Positions 8,363-16,249 of a stretch of 32,511 nt of DNA are shown piece after piece. Under the pieces are notes generated by a model that was not told the origin of the DNA, did not search any database, and worked only from the letters and a program-made list of their open reading frames with translations. Position 1 is the first letter of the stretch. Each line of letters begins with the position of its first letter. The stretch spans positions 1 through 32,511 of the forward strand of contig JAFEER010000209.1 of assembly GCA_018240985.1 (NCBI GenBank). The letters are read 5' to 3'. The position numbers were made by a program, and so were the translations under genes. The DNA is from Pseudomonadota bacterium. GTDB taxonomy: Bacteria; Pseudomonadota; Gammaproteobacteria; Burkholderiales; Burkholderiaceae_C.

Positions 8363-10273
8363 GTGACCGCCCTGCCGCCCGAATCCCCCGCCCCGTCCGC
8401 CCCGCGCCGCGCCATACGCGACCTGCCCGACGAGCTGATCAGCCAGATTGCCGCCGGCGAAGTAGTGGAGCGCCCCGCATCCGCCGTGCGCGAGCTGGTG
8501 GACAACGCGCTGGACGCCGGCGCCACTCAAGTCACCGTGCGGCTTCTGGCCGGCGGCGTGCGCCTGATTGCCGTGGAGGATGACGGCGCCGGCATCCCCC
8601 GGGACGAGTTGCCCGTGGCCCTGCGCCGCCACGCCACGAGCAAGATCACCAATCTGCACGACCTGGAATCGGTCGCCACCATGGGCTTTCGCGGCGAGGC
8701 GCTGGCGGCCATCGCCTCGGTGTCGGAGCTGGCGCTGCTCTCGCGCACGGCAGAGCAGCCCAGCGCCGTCCTGCTCGATGCGCGCAGCGGCGAGCTGCGC
8801 CCGGCGGCGCGCAGCCAGGGCACGACCGTGGAGGTCAAGGAGCTGTTCTTCTCCACCCCGGCGCGGCGCAAGTTCTTGAAGAGTGACGCCACCGAGCTGG
8901 CCCACTGCGTGGAGGCCGTGCGCCGCCACGCCCTGGCGCGACCCGACGTGGGCTTTGCCATCTGGCACGAGGGCAAGCTGGTCGAACAGTGGCGCGCCAC
9001 CCTTAGCGCCGGCGATGGCGACGCGCAGGCGGCCCTGCAACAACGCCTGGCCGACGTGCTCGGCGAGGACTTCATCCGCGAATCCGTGCCCGTGCAGCTG
9101 CGCTCAGGCGCCGTCACCGTCACCGGCCGCGCCGGCCTGCCCGATGCCGCGCGCTCGCGTGCCGACCAGCAGTTCTGCTACGTCAACGGCCGCTTCGTGC
9201 GCGACAAGGTGCTGACGCACGCCGCGCGCAGCGCCTACGAGGACGTGCTGCACGGCCACAGGCAGCCGGTGTATGCGCTCTATGTGCAGATCGACCCGCT
9301 GCGCGTGGACGTGAACGTGCACCCGACCAAGATCGAGGTGCGCTTTCGCGACAGCCGCGAGGTGCACCAGGCCGTGCGCCACGCCGTGGAAAACGCCCTG
9401 GCCGTGCCGCGCGCGCAGGCGCTTGCATCAAATTCAGTAGCGGCTACCGCTGAATTCACCGCACATTCAAAGGTAACTAATCCTTTAACGCCCAATTGGC
9501 AAGCGCAAGCAGCTATCAGATTTGATGAACGCCCAGGCCACAAGGTCTCCGACCTGCAGGCGCTATGGGGCACGCCGGCGACCGCCTCGCCCCCCATATC
9601 CGCCATCGCACCGGCCGCAGCAGCGCCAGCGGCTGCGCCCCCACCCCAGTCTCTGGCCGTGCCCGCCCCCGCCAATGCCGAACCTAGCTGGCCCCTGGGC
9701 CGCGCCCTGGCGCAGCTGCAAGGCGTCTACATCCTGGCCGAAAACGCCCAGGGCCTGGTGCTGGTGGACATGCATGCCGCGCACGAGCGCATCGTCTACG
9801 AGCGCCTCAAGTCCCAGGCCGACCAAAGCGCGCGCATCGCCAGCCAGCCCCTGTTGATCCCCGCCACCTTTGCCGCCACGCCCGAAGAGGTCGCCACGGC
9901 CGAGGCCCATGCCGACACCCTGGCCCTGCTGGGGCTGGAGGTGGCGCCGTTCTCGCCGCGCACCCTGGCCGTGCGCGCCGTGCCCACGCAGCTGGCCCAG
10001 GGCAACCCGGTGGAGCTGGCGCGCAGCGTGCTGGCGGAACTGGCCGAGCACGAGGCCAGCACCGTGCTGCAGCGCGCGCGCAACGAGATCCTGGCCACCA
10101 TGGCCTGCCACGGCGCGGTGCGCGCCAACCGCAGGTTGACGTTGGACGAGATGCATGCCCTGCTGCGCCAGATGGAGGCCACCGAACGCTCCGACCAGTG
10201 CAACCACGGCCGCCCGACCTGGCGCCAGCTATCCATGAAGGAGCTGGACGCGCTGTTCCTGCGCGGTCGCTGA
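8363..10273 (+). CDS. mutL: DNA mismatch repair protein MutL (nicking type)
   Basis: Mismatch-repair mediator, 636 residues. The GHKL ATPase motifs are near the N-terminus: AGEVVERPASAVRELVDNAL, DDGAGI, RHATSKI and GFRGEAL. The transducer domain contains NGRFVRDK and DVNVHPTK. After a linker of about 100 residues, the C-terminal dimerisation domain carries DMHAAHERIVYE, matching the D-x-HA-x2-E-x4-E endonuclease motif, plus ACHGAVRA and CNHGRPT. This indicates a nicking MutL as in Pseudomonas and Neisseria, not the E. coli type that needs MutH. QPLLIP resembles the sliding-clamp contact. The GTG start follows a TACAAT box by 6 nt. A repeat element at 9426-9527 encodes about residues 355-389 of the linker. 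pilB follows after 285 bp. Confidence 0.96.
   Translation: MTALPPESPAPSAPRRAIRDLPDELISQIAAGEVVERPASAVRELVDNALDAGATQVTVRLLAGGVRLIAVEDDGAGIPRDELPVALRRHATSKITNLHDLESVATMGFRGEALAAIASVSELALLSRTAEQPSAVLLDARSGELRPAARSQGTTVEVKELFFSTPARRKFLKSDATELAHCVEAVRRHALARPDVGFAIWHEGKLVEQWRATLSAGDGDAQAALQQRLADVLGEDFIRESVPVQLRSGAVTVTGRAGLPDAARSRADQQFCYVNGRFVRDKVLTHAARSAYEDVLHGHRQPVYALYVQIDPLRVDVNVHPTKIEVRFRDSREVHQAVRHAVENALAVPRAQALASNSVAATAEFTAHSKVTNPLTPNWQAQAAIRFDERPGHKVSDLQALWGTPATASPPISAIAPAAAAPAAAPPPQSLAVPAPANAEPSWPLGRALAQLQGVYILAENAQGLVLVDMHAAHERIVYERLKSQADQSARIASQPLLIPATFAATPEEVATAEAHADTLALLGLEVAPFSPRTLAVRAVPTQLAQGNPVELARSVLAELAEHEASTVLQRARNEILATMACHGAVRANRRLTLDEMHALLRQMEATERSDQCNHGRPTWRQLSMKELDALFLRGR
9426..9527. 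repeat. About 100-bp inverted-terminus element inside mutL (copy A)
   Basis: A visibly AT-richer patch within GC-rich mutL. It starts CATCAAAT...TAGC and ends with the reverse complement of the same pattern (GCTATCAGATTTGATG); 14 of the outermost 20 positions match between the two arms (9424-9443 versus 9510-9529). The inner core AAGCGCAAGCAGCTA (9501-9515) is the reverse complement of TAGCTGCTTGCGCTT, shared with the elements at 21149-21247 and 31012-31050. Its 102 bp is a multiple of three, so it adds 34 codons to the interdomain linker without breaking the frame. The boundaries are my reading of the arms. Confidence 0.6.
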
Positions 10274-10558
10274 TGCGCGGGTAGATCAGGCCCGCCAGGA
10301 TGGAATTGGGGCCGGATTCCGAGGTTCCCCCCACACCGGCTTCGCACCATTGGTCAATCTTTGACAAAGCCCCGAAAAAAAGGGCCTGCTCCGTCGCTGG
10401 CGCTCTCGTAAACTGCGCTCGCCTTGCGCAAACAAGGTGGCACCCACCCTGGAAGCCTGTCATTCACGCAACGCTGTTACCTTTAATTCTGTACACGGTT
10501 CAGGGTATCGGCGATGATGGGCGCGTTTCTTTTTATCCCACTTGAATAAACTGGTTAC
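10274..10558. other. 285-bp intergenic region between mutL and pilB
   Basis: No convincing gene. It contains a weak inverted repeat, GGAAT/ATTCC (10301-10319), without a T-run, a GCCC/GGGC pair around an A-rich loop (10369-10385), an isolated TTGACA (10361-10366) with no matching -10 box, and TAAACT at 10547-10552 directly before pilB. Short open frames cross it on both strands, but none has a recognisable product or start signal. The pilus promoter presumably lies here. Confidence 0.5.
10547..10552 (+). promoter_or_regulatory. -10-like hexamer TAAACT before pilB
   Basis: TAAACT matches TATAAT at four positions, including the first two and the last, and ends 6 nt before the pilB ATG, the same geometry as at mutL, hrcA and the TPR gene. 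No Shine-Dalgarno is present between it and the ATG. No good -35 box was found. Confidence 0.3.
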
Positions 10559-12298
10559 ATGGCTACCGTAGACAGCGCACAGAAAGCCGCCCAGCCTGTT
10601 GCCCTGCCTGGCCTGGCACGGGCATTGATGTCTGTGGACAAGTTGACGCAAAAAACTGCGGAAGAAATTTACAAAAAGTCACTTTCAGGGCGCTCCAGCT
10701 TCATCGCCGAGTTGTTGGGTGCCAACGTCATCACCGCCACTGACCTGGCGCACACCCTGTCATCCGTCTTTGGAGCGCCGCTGCTCGACGTCCAGGCGCT
10801 GAGCCGCGAGCGCCTGCCGCAGGACTTGCTGGACTTGAAGCTGTGCCAGGCCTACCGGGTGGTGGTGCTGAGCAAGCGCAACAACCGCCTGACCGTGGCC
10901 ACGGCGGATCCGACGAACCAGGAAGCCGCCGAGAAGATCAAGTTCACCACGCAAATGGGCGTGGACTGGATCGTTGCCGAATACGACAAGCTGATCCAGC
11001 TGGTGGACGCCACCTCCAAGAGCAGCAGCGAGGCCCTGGACAGCCTGGTCAACAGTGGCGACTTCGAATTTGGCGACATTTCCGTCGAAGAGGCTACAGA
11101 AGACAACTCGGACGCCGCGCCAAATGAGGTCGAGGACGCGCCGGTCGTCCGGTTCTTGCACAAGATGCTGCTGGATGCGTTCAACATGCGTGCATCTGAC
11201 CTGCATTTCGAGCCTTATGAGCACAATTACCGCGTGCGCTTTCGCATCGACGGTGAACTGCGCGAGATTGCCTCGCCCCCGATTGCCATCAAGGACAAGC
11301 TGGCATCGCGCATCAAGGTGATATCGCGCCTGGACATCTCCGAGAAGCGCGTGCCGCAGGACGGACGCATGAAGCTCAAGGTCGGACCAGACCGGGTCAT
11401 CGACTTCCGGGTGAGCACGCTGCCGACCCTGTTTGGCGAAAAGATCGTGATCCGTATCCTGGACCCGAGCAGCGCCAAGCTGGGCATTGACGCGCTCGGC
11501 TACGAGCCCGAGGAAAAGGAGCGCCTGCTGCAGGCCATTGGCCGCCCCTACGGCATGATTTTGGTAACAGGCCCCACGGGCTCGGGCAAGACCGTCTCGC
11601 TGTATACCTGCCTGAACCTGCTCAACAAGCCGGGGGTGAACATCGCCACGGCGGAGGATCCGTCGGAAATCAACCTGCCGGGCGTGAACCAGGTCAACGT
11701 CAACGAAAAGGCGGGGTTGACCTTTGCCGTCGCGCTGAAGTCCTTCCTGCGCCAGGATCCGGACATCATCATGGTGGGCGAAATTCGCGATCTGGAGACG
11801 GCCGATATCTCCATCAAGGCCGCACAGACGGGCCACCTGGTGCTATCGACTTTGCACACCAACGATGCGCCGACCACGCTCACGCGCATGCGCAACATGG
11901 GTATTGCGCCCTTCAACATCGCCTCCAGCGTGATCCTGATCACGGCCCAGCGCCTGGCGCGCCGGCTGTGCCCGCAGTGCAAGGAGCCGGCCGACATACC
12001 GCATGAGACCCTGGTGCAGGCCGGCTACCGCGAGGAAGAGATCGACGGCTCCTGGGTCACCTACCGGCCGGTGGGCTGCTCCGCCTGCAACAACGGCTAC
12101 AAGGGCCGGGTCGGTATCTACCAGGTGATGCCGATATCGGAAGAGATCCAGCGCATCATCCTGCGCGACGGCAGTGCCCTGGACATAGCCGAGCAGGCGC
12201 GCAGTGAAGGCGTGCGCAGCCTGCGTGAAGCCGGCCTGCACAAGGCCAAGGTTGGCCTGACCTCGCTGGAAGAGGTTCTGGCCGTAACCAACGAATAA
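10559..12298 (+). CDS. pilB: Type IV pilus assembly ATPase PilB
   Basis: Cytoplasmic hexameric ATPase (GspE/PulE superfamily) that powers pilus extension. 579 residues, the usual length. An N-terminal MshEN-like region (about residues 40-160) is followed by the secretion-ATPase core: Walker A GPTGSGKT near residues 338-345, the Asp box around TAEDPSE, Walker B DIIMVGEIRD near 402-411, and a His box STLHTNDAPTT. A tetracysteine zinc site, CPQC plus CSAC about 35 residues apart (near 471-510), distinguishes PilB/GspE from retraction ATPases of the PilT type. The next gene, pilC, follows after 21 bp. The ATG start has no obvious ribosome binding site, and TAAACT lies 6 nt before it. Confidence 0.97.
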   Translation: MATVDSAQKAAQPVALPGLARALMSVDKLTQKTAEEIYKKSLSGRSSFIAELLGANVITATDLAHTLSSVFGAPLLDVQALSRERLPQDLLDLKLCQAYRVVVLSKRNNRLTVATADPTNQEAAEKIKFTTQMGVDWIVAEYDKLIQLVDATSKSSSEALDSLVNSGDFEFGDISVEEATEDNSDAAPNEVEDAPVVRFLHKMLLDAFNMRASDLHFEPYEHNYRVRFRIDGELREIASPPIAIKDKLASRIKVISRLDISEKRVPQDGRMKLKVGPDRVIDFRVSTLPTLFGEKIVIRILDPSSAKLGIDALGYEPEEKERLLQAIGRPYGMILVTGPTGSGKTVSLYTCLNLLNKPGVNIATAEDPSEINLPGVNQVNVNEKAGLTFAVALKSFLRQDPDIIMVGEIRDLETADISIKAAQTGHLVLSTLHTNDAPTTLTRMRNMGIAPFNIASSVILITAQRLARRLCPQCKEPADIPHETLVQAGYREEEIDGSWVTYRPVGCSACNNGYKGRVGIYQVMPISEEIQRIILRDGSALDIAEQARSEGVRSLREAGLHKAKVGLTSLEEVLAVTNE

Positions 12299-12319
12299 AC
12301 GATTCAGAGAGATAGCACC

Positions 12320-13537
12320 ATGGCGACCATTGCAGCGAAAGGGATCAAGGACTTCGTCTTTGAGTGGGAAGGCAAGGATCGCACCGGCAAGATCGTGCGC
12401 GGCGAGGTTCGCGCGGCGGGTGAAAACCAGGTACAGGCGACCCTGCGACGCCAGGGCGTGCTGCCGACCAAGATCAAGAAGCGCCGCATGAGCGCGGGCA
12501 AGAAGATCAAGCCCAAGGACATTGCCCTGTTCACGCGCCAGATGGCCACGATGATGAAGGCCGGCGTGCCGCTGCTCCAGTCGTTCGACATCGTGGGCCG
12601 CGGCAACACCAATCCCAGCGTGACCAAGCTGCTCAACGACATCCGCTCCGACGTGGAAACCGGCACCTCGCTGAATGCCGCGTTCCGCAAGTACCCGATG
12701 TACTTCGACAGCCTGTACTGCAACCTGGTGGAGGCGGGCGAGGCGGCCGGTATCCTGGAGGCGCTGCTCGACCGCCTGGCCATGTACATGGAGAAGACCG
12801 AGGCCATCAAGTCCAAGATCCGTTCGGCTTTGATGTACCCGATCTCGGTGCTCGTCGTGGCCTTCGTGGTGGTGACCGTGATCATGATCTTCGTGATCCC
12901 GGCCTTCAAGGAAGTCTTCACTTCCTTCGGCGCCGACCTGCCGGCGCCCACCCTGGTGGTGATGGCCATCAGCGAATTCTTCGTGTCCTACTGGTGGCTG
13001 ATTTTTGGCGCGATCGGCGGCGGTTTTTATTTCTTCATGCAGGCCTGGAAGCGTAGCGAAAAAATGCAACAGGCCATGGATCGCTTCCTGCTCAAGATGC
13101 CCATCTTTGGTGCCTTGATCGACAAGTCCTGCGTGGCGCGCTGGACGCGCACGCTGTCCACCATGTTCGCCGCCGGCGTGCCGCTGGTGGAGGCGCTGGA
13201 CTCCGTCGGCGGCGCCTCGGGCAACTCGGTGTACGCCATGGCCACGGACAGGATCCAGCAGGAGGTCTCCACCGGCACCAGCCTGACGACCGCCATGGGC
13301 AACGCCAATGTGTTTCCGTCCATGGTGCTGCAGATGTGCGCCATCGGGGAAGAATCCGGCTCCATTGACCACATGCTGAGCAAGGCGGCCGACTTCTACG
13401 AGGCCGAGGTTGACGAGATGGTGGCCGGCCTGTCCAGCCTGATGGAGCCCATCATCATCGTGTTCCTGGGCACGCTCATCGGCGGCATCGTGGTCTCCAT
13501 GTACCTACCCATCTTCAAGTTGGGGCAAGTGGTCTGA
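12320..13537 (+). CDS. pilC: Type IV pilus inner-membrane platform protein PilC
   Basis: Integral inner-membrane platform that couples the PilB motor to pilin assembly. 405 residues, standard for the family. Two T2SS-F domains are evident: the first around residues 70-195 (FTRQMATMMKAGVPLLQSFD, EAGEAAGILEALLDRLA) and the second around 270-395 (RTLSTMFAAGVPLVEALD, GEESGSIDHMLSKAADFYE). Each is followed by hydrophobic membrane spans (ISVLVVAFVVVTVIMIFVIP; IIIVFLGTLIGGIVVSMYLP). The ATG is preceded by AGAGAGAT. The stop codon overlaps the pilD start by one base (TGATG), so the two are translationally coupled. Confidence 0.97.
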   Translation: MATIAAKGIKDFVFEWEGKDRTGKIVRGEVRAAGENQVQATLRRQGVLPTKIKKRRMSAGKKIKPKDIALFTRQMATMMKAGVPLLQSFDIVGRGNTNPSVTKLLNDIRSDVETGTSLNAAFRKYPMYFDSLYCNLVEAGEAAGILEALLDRLAMYMEKTEAIKSKIRSALMYPISVLVVAFVVVTVIMIFVIPAFKEVFTSFGADLPAPTLVVMAISEFFVSYWWLIFGAIGGGFYFFMQAWKRSEKMQQAMDRFLLKMPIFGALIDKSCVARWTRTLSTMFAAGVPLVEALDSVGGASGNSVYAMATDRIQQEVSTGTSLTTAMGNANVFPSMVLQMCAIGEESGSIDHMLSKAADFYEAEVDEMVAGLSSLMEPIIIVFLGTLIGGIVVSMYLPIFKLGQVV

Positions 13538-14418
13538 TGACGGGTTCTCTGGTTGCGGATGCCGCGTTCGTCGGCGTCCTGGGGTTGTTGATCGGCAGCT
13601 TTTTGAATGTGGTGATCCACCGCCTGCCACGCATGATGGAGCGGCAATGGGCGGCGGAATGCGCGCAGTACACCCAGGATGCGGGCCTGCTGCCACCCGA
13701 TACGCCGGCTGCCGCAGCGCCCGAGACCTTCAATCTCCTGACGCCGCGCTCGCGCTGCCCCGCCTGTGGCCACGAAGTGCGCTGGTACGAAAACATTCCC
13801 GTGCTGAGCTACCTGGGCTTGCGCGGACGCTGCTCGGGCTGTGGCACGCGCATCAGTGCACGTTATCCGCTGGTGGAACTGGCCACGGCGGCCCTGTTCT
13901 ACGCCTGCGCCATGCACTGGGGCTGGTCGTTCACCACGTTGGCCTGGTGCGGCTTTTCTGCCGCGCTGGTGGCGCTGACCCTGATCGACTGGGACACCAC
14001 GCTGCTGCCCGACGACATCACCCTGCCGCTGCTGTGGGCCGGTCTGCTGGCTGCCGTGTTGCGCTGGACGGCCGTGCAGCCTGTGGATGCCGTCATCGGC
14101 GCGGCCGCGGGTTATCTCTCTCTCTGGCTCGTCTACTGGGGCTTCAAGCTCGCAACAGGCAAGGAAGGCATGGGCTATGGCGACTTCAAGCTGTTTGCGG
14201 CGCTGGGTGCCTGGTTTGGCTGGCAGGCCCTGGTGCCCATCATCCTCATGGCCTCGGTGATCGGCGCCATCGTCGGCATAGGCATGAAGCTGGCCAGCAA
14301 CTTGCGCGAGGGCAAATATGTGCCGTTCGGCCCGTTTCTGGCGGGCGGCGGCCTGGCGGCCATGCTCTGGGGGCCGGGGCGCATCATGCAGGCCATCTTT
14401 TCCACCCTGGGGCTGTAG
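13537..14418 (+). CDS. pilD: Prepilin leader peptidase / N-methyltransferase PilD
   Basis: Bifunctional inner-membrane aspartic protease that cleaves type IV prepilin leaders and methylates the new N-terminus. 293 residues. The N-terminal part has GSFLNVVIHRLP and a zinc-binding pair of CxxC motifs (CPACGHE and CSGCGTR) in the cytoplasmic methyltransferase region. The two protease aspartates lie in LIDWDTTLLPDD and in GMGYGDFKLFAALGAW, the GxGD signature. Several membrane segments fill the C-terminal half. The insertion between the first helix and the zinc motif (AECAQYTQDAGLLPPDT region) is typical of PilD. It starts inside the pilC stop and ends directly against the coaE start, with no spacer. 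Confidence 0.96.
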   Translation: MTGSLVADAAFVGVLGLLIGSFLNVVIHRLPRMMERQWAAECAQYTQDAGLLPPDTPAAAAPETFNLLTPRSRCPACGHEVRWYENIPVLSYLGLRGRCSGCGTRISARYPLVELATAALFYACAMHWGWSFTTLAWCGFSAALVALTLIDWDTTLLPDDITLPLLWAGLLAAVLRWTAVQPVDAVIGAAAGYLSLWLVYWGFKLATGKEGMGYGDFKLFAALGAWFGWQALVPIILMASVIGAIVGIGMKLASNLREGKYVPFGPFLAGGGLAAMLWGPGRIMQAIFSTLGL

Positions 14419-15054
14419 ATGACAACGCTGCCAGTTGGCGCTGACATGCAACGCCCCGCAAGGCTGGGCGTGACCGGCGGCATAGGCAGCGGCAAGAGCA
14501 CCTTTGCCGCCATGCTGGGCGACTGCGGCGCAGCCGTCATCGACGCCGACGCGATTGCGCGCTCGGTCACAGACAGCGGCGGCACGGCCATCGGCGCCAT
14601 ACGCAGTGCGTTTGGTGCCGAGTACATCGACGACAAGGGGGCGCTGGATCGCGCCCGCATGCGTGCGCTGGTGTTTGCCGACGCACAGGCCAAGGAGCGC
14701 TTGGAGACCATAGTCCACCCGCTGGTGGGCAGCGCCGTTGCACAGGCGGCAGAACATGCCATGCAAGCGGGCAATCGACTCATCGTTTTCGACATTCCCC
14801 TGCTCACCGAGTCGCCGCGCTGGGCGCGCCAGCTCGACGCGGTGCTGGTGGTGGACTGCTCCGAAAGCACGCAGGTCATGCGCGTGCAGGCACGCAGCGG
14901 ACTCACCGAGGATACAGTGCGGGCCATCATGGCCGCGCAAAGCAGCCGCAGCACGCGCCGCGCGGCAGCGGATTTCGTGGTCTACAACGACGGCCTGAGC
15001 TTGTCAGATCTGCAAACAATAGCGCGCCGGATAGCTTCCATGTTCGGGCTATGA
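14419..15054 (+). CDS. coaE: Dephospho-CoA kinase
   Basis: Catalyses the last step of coenzyme A synthesis, ATP-dependent phosphorylation of dephospho-CoA at the ribose 3'-OH. 211 residues. Near the N-terminus is the P-loop GGIGSGKS (residues 20-27); the adenylate-kinase-like fold continues with VIDADAIAR, which holds the conserved Asp for substrate, and HPLVGSAV. The start is the ATG immediately after the pilD TAG; a second ATG nine codons later (14446) would also give a complete enzyme, and I cannot choose firmly. Position in a pilB-pilC-pilD-coaE-zapD-yacG string is a conserved proteobacterial arrangement without an obvious functional link to pili. Confidence 0.95.
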   Translation: MTTLPVGADMQRPARLGVTGGIGSGKSTFAAMLGDCGAAVIDADAIARSVTDSGGTAIGAIRSAFGAEYIDDKGALDRARMRALVFADAQAKERLETIVHPLVGSAVAQAAEHAMQAGNRLIVFDIPLLTESPRWARQLDAVLVVDCSESTQVMRVQARSGLTEDTVRAIMAAQSSRSTRRAAADFVVYNDGLSLSDLQTIARRIASMFGL

Positions 15055-15055
15055 T
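15050..15055 (+). promoter_or_regulatory. Possible -10 box TATGAT upstream of zapD
   Basis: TATGAT overlaps the coaE stop codon and lies 26 nt before the GTG of zapD. The -35 region is poor, so this is only a candidate for a secondary promoter within the operon. Confidence 0.2.
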
Positions 15056-15081
15056 GCGTATGCACTCAGAAAACCCGCAGC

Positions 15082-15837
15082 GTGATCCTTTACGAATACC
15101 CTTTTAATGAACGCCTGAGAACCTATCTGCGGCTGGAGCAGCTGTTTCGCCGCCTGGGCGAACTCATTGCGCGCACGCACCCACTGGATCACCACTACGC
15201 GCTGGTGACCATGTTCGAGGTGATGGACGTGGCGGCGCGTGCCGACCTCAAGTCCGATGTGCTCAAGGATCTGGAGAAGCACAAGCACCAGTTCGAGAGC
15301 TACCGCGGCAATCCCTCGATCTCGGAGGGCGCGCTCGATGGCGTCATCAACCAGCTGGATCAATGCTTTACCGCGCTGAACACCCAGACCGGCAAGGCCG
15401 GCCAGTCGCTGACCGAAAACGACTGGCTGATGAGCATACGCAGCCGCATCGGCATTCCCGGTGGCACCTGCGGTTTTGATCTGCCGGCGTATTACACCTG
15501 GCAGCACAACGCACCACATGAGCGCCAGAACGATTTGCACCACTGGGCGGCCACCCTGGCCCCGCTGGCTGAATCGGTGTATCTGCTGCTGCGCCTGTTG
15601 CGCGATTCGGGCCTGCCGCAAAAGGTGGCGGCCGAACGCGGGCAATTCCAGCAGAACCTGCCGCCTGGCCGCACCTTCCAGCTGCTGCGCCTGCGCATAG
15701 ACCCGGCCCTGCAGTTGATACCGGAGATCAGCGGCAACCGCCTCATCGTGTCGGTGCGGCTGATGCGCCAGGAAGAGGGCGGCAAGCTGGTGGCGAGCAA
15801 TGAAGACGCTGCCTTCGAACTGACGCTGTGCGCCTGA
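15082..15837 (+). CDS. zapD: Cell division protein ZapD (Z-ring associated)
   Basis: Cytoplasmic protein that cross-links FtsZ protofilaments at the division site (former DUF1342/YacF). 251 residues, as usual. Typical features are the N-terminal MILYEYPFNERLRTYLRLEQ, an alpha-helical domain up to about residue 115 (FEVMDVAARADLKSDVLKDL), and the central IGIPGGTCGFDLPAYYTW that leads into the beta-rich C-terminal half. The start must be GTG at 15082, as no in-frame ATG lies nearby and this gives the canonical N-terminus; the ribosome binding site is weak. Its stop codon lies at the outer edge of the large palindrome that separates it from yacG. Confidence 0.95.
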   Translation: MILYEYPFNERLRTYLRLEQLFRRLGELIARTHPLDHHYALVTMFEVMDVAARADLKSDVLKDLEKHKHQFESYRGNPSISEGALDGVINQLDQCFTALNTQTGKAGQSLTENDWLMSIRSRIGIPGGTCGFDLPAYYTWQHNAPHERQNDLHHWAATLAPLAESVYLLLRLLRDSGLPQKVAAERGQFQQNLPPGRTFQLLRLRIDPALQLIPEISGNRLIVSVRLMRQEEGGKLVASNEDAAFELTLCA

Positions 15838-16000
15838 GAGGGTGAGAGGCAATTGCCCATGCCCGCTTTGTGCGCCAAAACGCCCCCACTCTTCGTTGCA
15901 AATACTCGCCATAGCCCGAGCTATGGCTGCGTTTTGCGCCTCGATTGGGGGCGTTTTTACGCACCCTTCGGGCACGGGCAATTTCCTCTCACCCTCTGAG
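15834..16000. repeat. 167-bp imperfect palindrome between zapD and yacG
   Basis: The whole intergenic stretch is one long inverted repeat. The arms are about 82 and 81 nt, with a single 1-nt offset, and meet at CCATAGC-CCGA-GCTATGG (15909-15926). Outer arms match well: CTGAGAGGGTGAGAGGCAAT (15834-15853) against the complement of 15981-16000. Inner blocks such as AAAACGCCCCCA (15877-15888) against TGGGGGCGTTTTT on the right also pair. By hand I count roughly three quarters of positions complementary. It includes the zapD stop codon and ends 4 bp before the yacG ATG. No reading frame in it is convincing. Confidence 0.85.
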
Positions 16001-16004
16001 CCCC

Positions 16005-16220
16005 ATGGCTACTGCCCCACAGCCAACCAGGGCCAGGCAGGTTCCCTGCCCCACCTGCGGCGGCCCCAGCCTGTTCACCCCGGCCAACCGCTACCGGCCC
16101 TTCTGTAGCGAGCGTTGCAAGCAGATCGACCTGGGCGCCTGGGCCGCGGAAGACTTTCGCGTGCCAGCCGAAGCGCCGCCCGAAGATGGTGAATTTGGCG
16201 ACCCCAAGCGTCTGCCGTGA
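16005..16220 (+). CDS. yacG: DNA gyrase inhibitor YacG (zinc-binding)
   Basis: Small zinc protein of 71 residues that in E. coli binds GyrB and inhibits gyrase. Four cysteines form the single zinc site: CPTCGG (Cys15, Cys18) and [14 protein letters not shown] (Cys34, Cys38). After the finger comes the acidic tail [16 protein letters not shown]. The ATG at 16005 is chosen because the frame upstream (to 15945) lies in the palindrome and has no family similarity. No Shine-Dalgarno precedes it; the palindrome arm ends 4 bp upstream, so the start codon may be influenced by the hairpin. It is convergent with the split tRNA-Ile gene. Confidence 0.92.
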   Translation: MATAPQPTRARQVPCPTCGGPSLFTPANRYRPFCSERCKQIDLGAWAAEDFRVPAEAPPEDGEFGDPKRLP

Positions 16221-16249
16221 CTCGAAGCCAATGTGGCGCTGTTCATGAA

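Noticed and set aside
8267-9043. N-terminal extension of the DedA frame
   Set aside because: It runs antisense through mutL, has no membrane-protein character, and the normal DedA N-terminus begins at GTG 8266.
10437-10452. Sigma-54-like TGGCAC upstream of pilB
   Set aside because: TGGCAC-N5 is followed by CTGG rather than TTGC, so the invariant GC at -12 is lacking.
10300-10545. 81-codon frame between mutL and pilB
   Set aside because: No ribosome binding site, no recognisable protein, and nothing to separate it from chance open frames.
11843-13372. A 509-codon - strand frame opposite pilB and pilC
   Set aside because: Low-complexity shadow (His, Gly, Gln) with no motif; the + strand holds strongly conserved pilus genes.
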